Assembly: GCA_009599575.1 (NCBI GenBank)
Contig: VWND01000016.1
Span: 496,001 to 560,000 of the forward strand
Direction of reading: 5' to 3'
Length of the DNA: 64,000 nt
From: Blumeriella jaapii
Lineage: Eukaryota; Ascomycota; Leotiomycetes; Helotiales; Drepanopezizaceae
Part shown: one piece after another, positions 11,670 to 23,104 of the stretch
Layout: the number at the start of each line of letters is the position of its first letter
Numbering within the stretch: position 1 is the first letter of the stretch
Translations under genes and position numbers: made by a program
Notes under the pieces: generated by a model
The model's database searches: none
Told to the model about the DNA's origin: nothing
The model's input: the letters and a program-made list of their open reading frames with translations, nothing else

Positions 11670-12015
11670 GCAATTCGAATATCGTATCAAAAACCTTTTA
11701 AAATTGCATTTATTCCGCTCGGTGCTTTATCGATTTTTAGCGCTTCGCTTTTTATACGGCGATTTTTATTAATATTATATTAAATTTAAATACGCAGACG
11801 CGAATTTGAAATGTTTTTGCGGCAAACGCAAAGCTTTATTACATATCGTAAAATACAAAAAATTCCGAAAACGATTCCGTTATTAGCCGCTAAAGCCGAA
11901 TTATTTATCCATTTCGAATACCGAAGCATTACGATATTTTGAAAAGCTGGACGCGAAACAATTCGCGGAACTTTTTTATACTATTAAGTTTTATTTATTT
12001 ACCTGTTTTAAATAA
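11670..12015 (+). pseudogene. Tad-like LINE ORF2, C-terminal zinc segment (3' piece)
   Basis: Continuation of the LINE after A1. From about 11789 a long open frame reads YADANLKCFCGKRKALLHIV, then a lysine/arginine-rich stretch, and ends at a TAA at 12013-12015. A CxCG...H segment near the C-terminus followed by a basic helix is typical of Tad-like LINE ORF2 proteins; the final zinc ligand appears as Y (TAT for TGT), consistent with RIP. About 70 codons are uninterrupted, so this is one of the less damaged reading frames of the window. It belongs with the RNase H remnant at 1-370. Confidence 0.7.
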
Positions 12016-12437
12016 ACTTTGGGACAGCGTGTTGCCGTTCCAAAAGAAAATTTTCAAATATTATATTATTAACGTTTAAAATTTAAATTAAAAAGTTTAG
12101 GATTTTTCGCGCTTTTGCTTTGTTTTGTATAACTTCGCCGATTGGCTCGACCATTAGCCTTACGGCCAACAAAAACATTCAGCGTTTAAATTTGCATACT
12201 GATTTTATTCGAAGTTTACTTTACGAATATAATAGAAAACCATCCCGCTTGTAGGAAAAAAGCTTAAATAGCGGACTTTTTGTTATATATTTCTTTTATA
12301 TAACTGCTTTTTCGAGGGTTTCTTGTATATAAAAATCCCCAGCTTAGCACGTTTCCAATGCTCTGCGGGAGGCTTAAGGTAGCGCAGTTTTACTGCCCCC
12401 TCCAGACGTTAAACAATATTATTATTATTATTATTAT
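12016..12437 (+). repeat. LINE 3' UTR with (ATT)n tail
   Basis: Non-coding 3' end of the LINE. It is less AT-biased than its surroundings over 12300-12410 (short C-rich stretches) and ends in a simple ATT repeat at 12415-12437, after which B-family pol sequence starts abruptly. A short simple-repeat tail in place of poly(A) is a common end of fungal Tad/I-type LINEs. The insertion target is the RNase H part of B0. The target duplication cannot be checked because the 5' end is outside the window. Confidence 0.65.
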
Positions 12438-14696
12438 GTTTATTTGGTTTGTACGTAATAAAAAAATTGTAGTCGGCGAAAAGCTCGGCCCAGCGTGTTT
12501 ATCGAGCGTTTAAAAATTTGAAAATCATAAAATATTTCAAAGCTTTATAATTAATAATTATTTTAATTTAATAAATTAAGCCAGCTAATTTAATACGAAA
12601 GTTATCTAGAAATTTTACGATTGCGAATATTTTTTTATCGTATACGACGTAGTTTAGCTTTGCGAAAGCTATGATTTTGATAAAATAAGCGACTGGAAGC
12701 CAGTCGTTACTATGAAATTGCGAAAGCATAAAAGCTATTACGCCGTCGGAAGCGTTAGTTTTTAATATATAAGAAAAGTTTTGCTTGTAATATTATAGAA
12801 TTAATGCAGTAGTAAAAGTTAGTATAAAAAGGTCGAAACTTTTCTGACATTTAAAAATGAAATTGTAAGAAACGTTAGCTTTGGTCAAATAAATCAAAAG
12901 TTTTGCAATTATACCGTAGTTTCGAATAAAACGTCGGTAAAAATTACAAAAACCAAGGAAGTTTTATATATTTTTTATAATAGTAAAAAGCTTTTAATAA
13001 GCGACTACGGAGACTTTTTCTAGATTTATTTTTAAGCTTTTAATAAAAATAATAAAGCTTAGATAACGGATTCGAATAACGTTAAATTCAGATTTCCGAA
13101 TATCGGCCTGTAATTCAGCGTCAGCGAGCCTTTGGAGCATTTTGCGAACGTATATAGCATATTTCAAAAGGTCGGACGAATAAATAAAAATATTATTCAG
13201 ATATATAATGCAAAAATCGTTTAAATAATCGAAAAAAACGTCGTTTATATAACGTTAATAAATTGCGGATTTATTAATAAAGCTAAAAGATAGTATTTTG
13301 TATTTATAAGCGCCGTAACGCGTACGAAACGTCGTCAGTTTTTTATTAGCGGGATTTATTCGAATTCTATAAAAAATTTGACGAATATCGAGCTTCGTAA
13401 AAATTCGCGTTTTCGAAAAACGAGCAAAAGTTTTATCGATAAAAAAAAAAAAATAACGATTTTTACGAATAACGTTATTAAAAGCTTGATAATCGATATA
13501 AAAACGTAATAAACCGTTGGGTTTTTTAGCGAAAAATATTAAAACAGCGAAGCGGTGGAAAATTCGATAAAACTTTTATTAAAATTATTTTACAAATAAA
13601 TTTTAATAATTTCGAGCTTTGAAATCGATATTTTATATAAAAAAATGTATTTCAGCTTTTTTTATTTATAATAAGCTCGATTTTATGGTCGTAAGGCCGG
13701 TAAAAAGCTAGCTCGTTATTACCGGCCTTAAAAAACACGTATTCGAAGTTTTTGTATTTCGAAAAAAAAGATTCGAAAAAAGATTTATTCGAAGTTAGCT
13801 TTGCTAAATTGGTTGAAAAGGTCGAAATCGATATTTCGTTAGTTTTAAAACGTTCGAAAAGACTGTAAGATTAGGTTTTAAGAAAAGTGTTATACGTAAG
13901 GTCGTTTAGTATTTTATCGATCTCGTATAAAAAAATTAAAAATATTTCAATTGTTTTTTTTTTGAAAATCAGCTTAAAAGCGTATGCAATAATTTAGCAA
14001 ATAAAAATTAAATAAGCAGTAAATTAAAAGACTCGTTTTCGAACTGGTCGTTTAGAAAGTTCAGAAAATAGCTTGTTTAAATTATCGATTATATTAAACT
14101 GAAAGGCTATCGCGGCGAAAGCTTTTTTTCGGTTTTTAATATAATTGTTTTTCGTAAAACGAAAAAGCTGTTCTAACGAAAAAAAAAGAAAAAAAGAAAA
14201 AATAATAAAAAAGGAATCGGCAGCCTGAAAAAGCGATAGTATGATTTTTTATATTATTTTATTGGCGTCGCTATCGAAATTAGCACCGCGAATAAAATTC
14301 GACTTTTTCGCGCTTCGCATAGCGTCGTAAATCTGCCATAATTAATTAAGGTTTTTGTCACGTTTTACAGCGTCGTTTTGATAGCGAAATTAAATCTTTC
14401 GGAGATATAAATAAAAAACTTTAATACAACGAGCGTAAAAGGCTATAAAAGGATAAAACTTCGGCCAATAAAGCTTGCGTTTATTATAATTTAATAAAAT
14501 TTAATATTCGGCCAACCAAGCTTTTCCTAAAATCATATTATAATTTCCGAAACTAATAATTAAAAAAAAAATAAACGATTATATTCGATTATTAATAATA
14601 AAATTAAAAAGCGTAAAATATATAATTAAATGGCCACGAGCTTTATTATATTTTTTTACAAAAAAAAAAGCCGGAAAAAATTAAATTAAAAGTTTT
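12438..14696 (-). pseudogene. B0: Gypsy pol fragment, protease to RNase H
   Basis: Reverse-strand fragment of family B. Reading on the minus strand from 14696: end of the protease region, a long basic linker (about 14300-13650), reverse transcriptase (13600-12850; catalytic YLDD now YLNN near 13185-13215), then RNase H (YFSKI...KLNYVVYDKK) down to 12438, where the LINE tail begins. The same segment occurs in plus orientation in B1/B2, which allows the mutated bases to be read by comparison. One 33 bp palindromic module lies in the protease-RT linker. The LTRs of this copy are not in the window. At 14696 it abuts B1 head to head. Confidence 0.82.
14261..14293. repeat. 33 bp palindromic module in B0 (protease-RT linker)
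   Basis: ATTGGCGTCGCTA, 7 bp centre, TTAGCACCGCGAAT end: same 33 bp size and ends as in family A, although A and B are unrelated outside it. On the coding (minus) strand it reads FIRGANFDSDANK, a different frame from that used in A. Confidence 0.85.
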
Positions 14697-15435
14697 CGTT
14701 AAGCTTTTTATATAATTCGAATAAACCCCGCTAATAAAAAACTAACGACGTTTCGTACGCGTTACGGCGCTTTTAAATGCAAAATGCTACTTTTTGGCTT
14801 TATTAATAAATTCGTAACTTACCAACGTTATATAAACGACGTTTTTTTCGATTATTTAAACGATTTCTGTATTATATATTTAAATAATATTTTTATTTAT
14901 TCGTTCGATTTATTAAAACACGTTATATACGTTCGCAAAATGTTTTAAAAGCTCGCTAACGTTGAATTACAGGCCGATATTCGAAAGTTTGAATTCAAAG
15001 TTATTCGGACCCGTTATCTAAGTTTTATTATTTTTATTAAAAGCCTAAAAATAAATTTAAAAAAAGTTTCCGTGGTCGCCTACAGAAAGCTTTTTACTAT
15101 TGTAAAAAATATACAAAACTTTTTTGGTTTTTGTAATTTTTACCGACGTTTCATTCGAAATTACGATATAATTGCAAAGTTTTTGATTTATTTAACCAAA
15201 GCTAACGTTTTTTATAATTTCACTTTTAAATATTAAAAAAGTTTCGACTTTTTTATCCTAGCTTTTATTATTGCATTAATTTTATAATATTATAAGCAAA
15301 ATCTTTTTTGCATATTAAAAACTAACGCTTCCGACGGCGTAATAGCTTTTGTGCTTTCGTAATTCTATAACGACGATTGGCTTCCAATCGCTTATTTTAG
15401 CAAAACTATAGCTTTCGCAAAACTGAATTACGTCG
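14697..15435 (+). pseudogene. B1 pol piece 1: RT and start of RNase H
   Basis: Starts abruptly inside the RT palm (KTNDVSYALRR-like segment in several frames; the KCKMLLFGFINKFVTYQRYI block at about 14776-14835 is the conserved region before the active site). The YLDD box reads YLNN (about 14878-14895), both catalytic Asp lost by G-to-A. RNase H begins with the TNASDGVIAFVLS block at about 15310-15360 and is cut after LNYVV at 15435 by A2. Confidence 0.82.
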
Positions 15436-15702
15436 TGTAAAACGGTGATACCTTGTATTAATGGGAGTTGGTAGTTTTAGCTATGGTCGAGGCATGGACC
15501 CCTCCGAGACCCTCTGCTACTGACTATTTTCAACAGGTATAAGAGCAAAGCACTTTTTTAAATAATACTATAGGCACGCAGTTTAATTCATACTTTTATT
15601 TATTTTTTTTTTCTTTTTTTCAGTTTATTCTAGAGATTCCCTAAACTATTTTACCTACCGACATATGGCCGTATCAGTTTGGTTTTTCTATTTATTTTTA
15701 CA
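15436..15702 (+). repeat. A2 5' LTR
   Basis: 267 bp; the intact TGTAAAAC start and TTTTTACA end define the LTR ends for the family. Primer-binding site follows at 15705. Confidence 0.93.
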
Positions 15703-15990
15703 TTTGATGATTTACGCAGAAATTTAAATTTCGGTGTTTCGTTTTTATATATTCGCCGATGTATTTTTTAAATTTATAATTAAAGTCGATTTCGATATTT
15801 CGCCATTACGGCTTAAAAAACTTCTTATATAATATTGTTCGCAACTGTATTATATAAAAAATCTTTAATGGTTTTTTTTATTTTACGCATAGTTATTAAA
15901 TTACAAAAATGCAATACATTTTAGAAACGTTTAAAATTACGGTCAGGCAATCCTGAACCGTGCGAAATTTAAAGCGCGAAAATCGCTTTT

Positions 15991-16182
15991 TTGTTTAAAA
16001 ATAACAAATCGAATATTGGTTCGTACGCTTCGACCGCTGCGCTCGGCCTTTCTGAATTAGATTTTTTTTGGTTAAACGCTTGGCGAGAATTCAACCTTCT
16101 GATTTTACGCTTTGTAATTATAACAATTATAATTTGCGGCTTTTTATTAAAAATAGTAAGAAAATGGCTATACGTACATTAA
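15991..16182 (+). CDS. Small leader ORF of A2, 63 codons
   Basis: Uninterrupted frame upstream of gag. It starts MFKNNKSNIGSYASTAALG and has a hydrophobic segment (LLILRFVIITIIICGFLL) that could span a membrane. RIP inflates Ile/Phe/Lys codons, so the hydrophobicity may be an artefact. The counterpart in A1 (about 940-1130) keeps most of the frame but is broken. No family recognised; it may be an upstream ORF or the start of gag. Confidence 0.3.
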   Translation: MFKNNKSNIGSYASTAALGLSELDFFWLNAWREFNLLILRFVIITIIICGFLLKIVRKWLYVH

Positions 16183-16399
16183 TCTAAGCTACGGAATATC
16201 GAAACCGTGAATTATATAATAATATTATATTAATCCAGTTAATTTATTAAAAAACAAGTTTTTTAATATATTATTTAAATATTTAAACGCAATTTTATTT
16301 TATTTAATTTCTTTAAAAAACACAAAGATTTTTTTAATAGCTTTTTTATTAAAAACGATTCTTTTTATATTAAAAACTTTTAATTTGCAATTTCAGAAA

Positions 16400-18100
16400 A
16401 CATTTATTCGTTTAATTCAAACTTTACTAACATTTTTATTAATATTATAAACAACGACGCTTTTCGCTTTTTTATGCGAGGCCGCATGCTTCTTCCTGGC
16501 TCCTTTGGTGCACTTTCATTTAATAGCGCTAATATTACCGATTTTATCGAAAAATATAAAAAACCTGTAAGGATTTCGGAGTTTTTAAAACTGAAATATT
16601 CGATAAACTTTTTCGCTATTATAACCTAATTACCAAAGATATTATTAAATCGATAAATAAATAAAAAGCTATTAGAATTCGAAACTGGCGCAAGCTAATT
16701 AAAGTTTTGAAATCGGAATTCCGAAACTACGATCGCTAGCAAATTCGCGATATTATCGCTTTTTTTAAACAGTTTGTTATAATAATTCGTTAAGCCAAAA
16801 AACTTAAAGCTTATTATCGTATTTATACGAAAGTTTTTAACGTTTTCGTTAATAAAAAAGTCTTAAGCGAAGTTAAGCAGAAAAAACTGTTTTTATTTGG
16901 CTTTCCAATTAGCATTTGTAATAAAATTATTAAGCATTTTAAAGTTAATAAACAAGATTCTGAAATCTTCGATTAGTATTTTAAATTTATGGAATTCGTT
17001 TTTAAATAAAATCAAAACGAACGTATTATCGAAGCTATAAACTAAAAAAAATCTTTTTTTTTTATTTATAAAAAAAACGTAAAAGCTTTAGTGCAGGAAT
17101 ATGCCCAGCTATTAAAAATTATCGAAATCGCCAAAAAACAATCAGTTATAATATTATTTAATCGTTTTGCAAAACTTATTAATTTGAAAAAGCTTAATAA
17201 AAATATCGAAACTCTCGTATTAAAATTTACCGATATTAAAATTCAAAGATTTTAAAACAAGGTCGAAGGTTTTATACAGCAGCAGAAGAAACTTTTTTAT
17301 ATTAATTCGGATAATAAAAACGATTAAAATAGCTTTTATAACAACTACTTTTTTTAAAATATACGAAGCGATCAGTCTCGCTAAGCTATCGTAAAAGTAA
17401 TAGCTGCCCAATAGCAATTTTTTCGTATTAACGATCAGAATCAGCGAAATATTAATTATAATAACGATTATTAAAAAAAAAAAGAAAACCAACGCGGAAA
17501 TCAAAATCGCGGCTATTAAAATAGAAAAAGTAATTATTAAAACAAACCCCGTAGCTTTAAATATAAGTTTTGTAATAATAAAGAAATTTACTGCGAAAAA
17601 TCTTATATTCGTTTTAAATGCAAAGCATTTAATTTCTGTATAAATAATAATATTTATTATATTAATAAATACGAAGCGATTTGCTTCGGCCCGACGGAAG
17701 CAGAAATAGGCCCTTTTAATAAAGCTGAAAATCAGAGCTAGTTAAATATTATTCGCTTAAAAATAAAAAATACGAAATAGAACGATTGTTTAGAAAACAG
17801 GAAAAATACAAAAACGATTTTTATTAATAAAAAAAAAAACTTTTCCGAAAACGTATTAATTAAAAAAAAAACTTTTATCTCAAATATAAATGGAATTTAA
17901 ATATATAAATAAAAAATAAATACATATATTACTAATGCAAATATCGCATTTGCAAATATTATAATTACGCAATTAAGCCAGCGAATTATAAAAAAGCAAA
18001 ATGCTTTTGTTTTATTCGCTAAACCGATTAATATAAAAAAAAACGTCAGAATCGAAAAAAAAAAAAATTTTGAAATTCGAAAAAAAAACCGATAAAATTA
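16400..18100 (+). pseudogene. A2 gag (RIP-degraded)
   Basis: Counterpart of A1 gag. Readable blocks include NNDAFRFFMRGRMLL and SANITDFIEKYKK near 16450-16560, then helical K/E-rich sequence. Stops differ partly from those in A1, showing independent mutation after the copies separated. Confidence 0.55.
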
Positions 18101-19049
18101 TTAAAAAAACGCTTATAATAAAAAAAATTAACGACGATATAAAAAATATCGACACCGATATCCCGATTAAATTATTTAAAAAATATCAGCTTTTAAACGC
18201 TTATTATTAATGCGAAGCGAAAAATGGATCGACAAATATATTAGCTCCGAAGCTGTCGACGAAGCTATTAAAAAGATTATAAAACAGAAAATTAAATTAA
18301 AATTCAGCGATTAATTTAATATAAAAAAAAATTCGACAAAATTATTAACAAACAAATCCTTATATTAAAAAAAAACGAAAAGATTAAAATCATTCGAAAA
18401 AAAAACGACCTTGAATTAAAAAAAAATTAAAAAAAAATTTATAATACCGCAGTTAATTTAGCCGATAAAAAGGAATCTTCGGAAAAAATCAGCTTTTTGG
18501 CTTTTGCTATAAAAATCCAAAAGTTAAAACGACGAAACTGCTTTTATACGATTATAAAAGCGTCAAAAATAAAAATAATATTTAAAAAAAGTACGACCGC
18601 TTTCGCTTTACTCGATAATAAAGCCGAAGTTAATTGCATAAACTAGAAAACAGCCGAAGCCAATAATATTCCGATTATCACCGATAAGCGAATGATTTAT
18701 ACGATCGTTAATGGAAATATTATTAAGTTTAATAAAATTGTACGAAATATAAAAATCGACGTTAAAAGTATTGTTATTTATAAAGATTTTTTAATAATAA
18801 AAAAATATTTTTATTTTATTATTTTTGAAATACTTTAAATTTTGGAAAGTTTCGTCAATTTTAAATACACCGAAAACGGCCAAATAAAAGCTTTTTTTTG
18901 AAACTGGAACCGATTTTTTTAAAATTAAATCACCGTCGCCGACGATAAAATCTTTTTAATCGACGTTTTATCGGAAAACGAATAGCCGGCTTTGGTTTTA
19001 AAACAAACGTTAAGCTATAATAAAATTTGGAAAATACTTAGCTAAAAGC

Positions 19050-19082
19050 ATTTACGTTGCTAATCGAAATAACATCGCGAAT
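19050..19082. repeat. 33 bp palindromic module, A2 copy 1 (protease-RT linker)
   Basis: ATTTACGTTGCTA left arm (C-to-T at the fourth base), right end ACATCGCGAAT. Orthologous to 3988-4020 in A1. Confidence 0.8.
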
Positions 19083-20993
19083 AAAATTAGCCAATATTAA
19101 TATTTTTAGCTATTAATTCGGAAATAAAAGCTTCGAAGATTTCGTTTTCGTATTAAATAAATCCGACCTATATATTTTATTTTTTTGTATTAATATCAGC
19201 ATTTTTTACAAGCGTAAAACTAATAAAATACGATTCGTAAATTTTAACGAATCCGATGGAAATATTTCCGAAGAAATAAACGATTGGTTTGAAAAAAATA
19301 AAACAATAAAATTATTTTAACCAGTTATTAGCGAATTCGAAAAACTTATTACCGGCCGATTTTCCAGCTTATTATCTGGCAGCCGATTTACAAAAACGAT
19401 TTAATAATTTAGCAATCGGAATCCAATTTTTGCTAAAAAAAAAAAAGGTTTTGTACGAAGTTTTACGCAATCGAAAAAAGATTATAGCTTTCGATTTCAC
19501 CGAAATAAGCTAATTTAATTTTAACGTTACGTTTTATATCGATATTAAAACCGTTTTTTACGAAGCTTGGCAAAAAAAGATTTTTTCAGTTTTTAAAGCT
19601 TTTTAAAATAAAATAGTCGAAATGCTAAAAAAACGAATTAAACAAAAGATTTTCGAATTTTATTACGATTTATACAAAAACAAATGGTTTATCGTTGCGA
19701 AAAAAAAGAAAAGCATTTATAAATTTATTATCGCAATCGTCGAAATAAACAAAATAACGATACGAAACGCTAACGTATTATTTAACGTCGATTAATTTTC
19801 AAACGAATTCGCAAAATTAATAATCGCTTTTTTTTTCGATCTGTTTTTCGGCTACGATTATTTAATATTTAATTTACGATTTCGAGATATAACGGCAATT
19901 TAAATACCAATCGGTTTGCTGCGTATAACGAAAATATTTATGGAAGTTATTAATTTAATCGCTTAATTCGTAAAAATCGTATATAAAGTTTTTATAATTT
20001 GCATTTCTGATATTGCTTTTTTTTACGTTAACGACGTCGGAATAAAAAGCTTCAGATTATATTATAATAATAAAAAGATTTTTTCTAAAATTCGACGCTA
20101 TATAATAAAATATATTTAAAACATCGATAAAATTATAGTCTGCTTCGAAAAAGCCAAGGCTATTATTAGCCTTCGATTAAAATTTTGTATATCCGAAATA
20201 AATATCGTTGATTATATAATTAATAGCGCTGGCCGCCATTTTTAACGAAAAAAAATTAAAAAAATTTGCGAATAGAAAAAATGTAAAAATATTATCGAAA
20301 TCAAAGCTTTTATTAACGTTGTGATTTATTATCGCAATTAAATTAAAAACTTTTTTTAAAAAGCTGCATTTATTTACGCTACGATAAAAAAAAAATCGAT
20401 TTCGTTTAGGAAAAAAAACAGAATAAAATTATAAAAGTTTTTAAAAACGATCTTTTATCGGCCTTATCGCTTATACGAATCGATTACAGCCCAGACGCAA
20501 AAAAAATTATTTTAATTATCGACGTTAATATCTTCGGTTAAAAAGCTGTATTATAATAAATCGATAAAAACAAAAAACGGCATTTTTCACGATTCGAAAG
20601 CGGTTTATAATTTTCCGCGGAAATACGCTACGATATTATTAAACGAAAATATCGAAGCGCTTTTAAAGCAATAAAAAAAATAAAAAACGAATTGTACGAC
20701 GTATATTTTATTTAAAAAACGGACGCAAAAGTTTTTGTCGATTAATTAAATAAAAAAGCCAATGATTTATTAAAAGCGATCGTTATTAATTAAATAACTT
20801 GAATGCGATTTATGAATTTCGAAATTAGGCATATTAAAAAAATAATTAATACAGCGGCAAACGGCCTTTTTAAACGAAAACGTTTTTATCCGTTTAATTT
20901 CGCTGAACAAAGCGAATAAAATATCGACGAATAAATTATTAACGAAATCGGCTGTTTCGCTATTTGCGCTTTGGGTTTTATAAAGCCGAAATT

Positions 20994-21026
20994 ATTCGCG
21001 TTGCTATTTCGGCTGGCACCGCGAAT
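20994..21026. repeat. 33 bp palindromic module, A2 copy 2 (RNase H-integrase linker)
   Basis: Least mutated copy: ATTCGCGTTGCTA, centre TTTCGGC, TGGCACCGCGAAT. The arms pair over 13 positions with two mismatches. Orthologous to 5933-5965 in A1. Confidence 0.9.
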
Positions 21027-21056
21027 AAAAAATATTAATTTTCGGGCCGAAAAAGC

Positions 21057-21089
21057 ATTCGCGTTATTATTTCGGTTAGCACCGCGAAT
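21057..21089. repeat. 33 bp palindromic module, A2 copy 3 (RNase H-integrase linker)
   Basis: ATTCGCGTTATTA, centre, TAGCACCGCGAAT. With its flanks reads KAFALLFRLAPRIN in the pol frame. Confidence 0.9.
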
Positions 21090-22637
21090 AAATTTAATCG
21101 AAAACGATCGAAATAAACCGATTAACGACGAAAATAAACTTTTAATCGATAATTACGAAATCGAAAATTTTTATTTAATCGTATATTATTTAATTATTTT
21201 ATTTAAACTATTTAACGTGTTAAATTATTAGTTTAAATTATTTAAAAACCAGATTTTCGATTATATTTTAGCCGATAAAAAGCTGTATAAAATAAAAAAT
21301 AATATATATCAAAAACGATTAGTAATAAATAATAAAGCTGATAAATTTTAAATTATAAAAAAAGCTTACGAAAAAATGTTTTATAAAAAAGCTAAAGCTA
21401 TTTATTACCGAATTAAAAACGATTTTTAATAAAAAAAATGCTTCGAAAATTATAAAGCTTTCGTTAAAAATTGCATTTTTTGCTAAAAACGAAAGCCTGG
21501 CCGAAAAAAAAATTTATTATATCCGACGTGGTTTTTTAAAATCTGAAAAAAAATTAATTTCGACGTTATACGCGTACCGATTACCGATCGCGGACATATA
21601 TGCTTTGTGCTCGCTATCGACGATTTATTTAAATAATTTGAAAAGCGATTTTTCCGAAACGTTATTTCCGAAATTATAGCGATTTTTTTTTAAAAAAACG
21701 TTGTATATCGATACGGTTTATTTAGCAAATTAAACGTCGATAATAAATTCGAAAGCAAAAGCGTTATCGAAACTTTTACAAAAAAATACGGTATTTAACG
21801 TATTTAAATTTTAGCTTATAATTCGAAAAGCAACGGATTCGTGGAACGAAGTTATAAAAATATTTTCGACGGTTTTTCAAAAGCTATTCGAAAAGATTAT
21901 AAGCGTTGGTCGCGGAAATTCTCGGAAATGCTTTTTGCTATACGTATATATATATACGCTTTTATTAAAATAATTTTATATTTTATTTAATACGGCAAAA
22001 ACGTTCGACTGCTTCTGGAAACAAAATAGCTTATATAAAAGTTTTATAACGTGGTTAAAATAAAAACGAAAGCAAATTTATTAATAATAAAATTTAAATA
22101 ATTAAATTATCGCGATATAAATATAAAAAAAATAATTTTAAAAAAAAAAAATATAAAAAAATAATTAAGAAAATCTGGAATAAAACCAAGGTTTTAAAAA
22201 AAACGCTAATTAAAAAAAAAAAATTGGTTTTAATTTACGACGTTTAGCGCGTTATTAACAAATCGGCCGATATTAAATTTAATTATAAATAATTCGGATT
22301 TTACGAAATATACGAGGCCGAATTAAATAAAAGCTATTATAAGCTTACGAAATTCGATAAAACAAAACTGAAAAAAACGTTCGCCGCTAACCGGTTAAAG
22401 CGATTTTACAAAAGAAATTAGCAAATTTATCTTTTAAATTTTAATTTAAACAGCGATTCCGATTTCAGCGAATCCGACGACGATTCCGATCAAAGCGATT
22501 ATATTTTTAAAAAAAAAAAACTTTTTGAAAAAGTTTGGAAATAATCGAACGATAATTCCGCTGCGAAAAGCACAGTTTAAGTCGTGATTTTATTTATAAC
22601 CGAAAAAAAGAAAAGTGCATATAAAATTGTTTACTAA

Positions 22638-23104
22638 TTGTTTTATTATTTTTGTTATTTATTATTTTTCTTTTTATTATATACTGTTTTATTATTTTTA
22701 TTTTGCTTGCTTATATACAATTTAATTATTCTGTTTTATATATACTGTTTATTTTTAAAACCTTTTTTTATATTATTTAAAATACTTATTATATTTTTTT
22801 TTATTTAATTATACTTTTGTTTATTAAAACAAAAGCTTTGTATATGTTTGAGCCGTATATTTAATACATTTATACCGCTCGTATATTTTACGAAAACTAT
22901 TTTTTATATATTTTATTATTTGTTACTTTTTGCATTATTTATTTTTTTCGTTGTTTTGAACGGATGCTTATTTAAACAGTTATAATTTATTAAAAAAACA
23001 GTATACGGATTTTCGTAACTTTTAAATACAAATATCCTACAGTTTTTATATTTTTTTTAATTATTTTTTAATAAATATAATACATTTTTTTAATTAATAA
23101 ACCT
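22638..23104. other. T-rich spacer between pol and ORF3 of A2
   Basis: Homologous to the A1 spacer; no coding or RNA signal seen. Confidence 0.35.

Larger units (their letters stand above)
18440..22637 (+). pseudogene. A2 pol: protease, RT, RNase H, integrase
   Basis: Same domain order as in A1. The protease triplet is again mutated (LLDNKAEVN, GATAATAAA from 18614). The RT box reads YVND with the first Asp lost, at about 20023-20034. RNase H about 20400-20870. Integrase from about 21400; here the third catalytic position survives as Glu (SNGFVERSYK, about 21832-21855), unlike A1 where it is Lys. The frame closes at TAA 22635-22637. Palindromic modules at 19050, 20994 and 21057. Confidence 0.86.
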
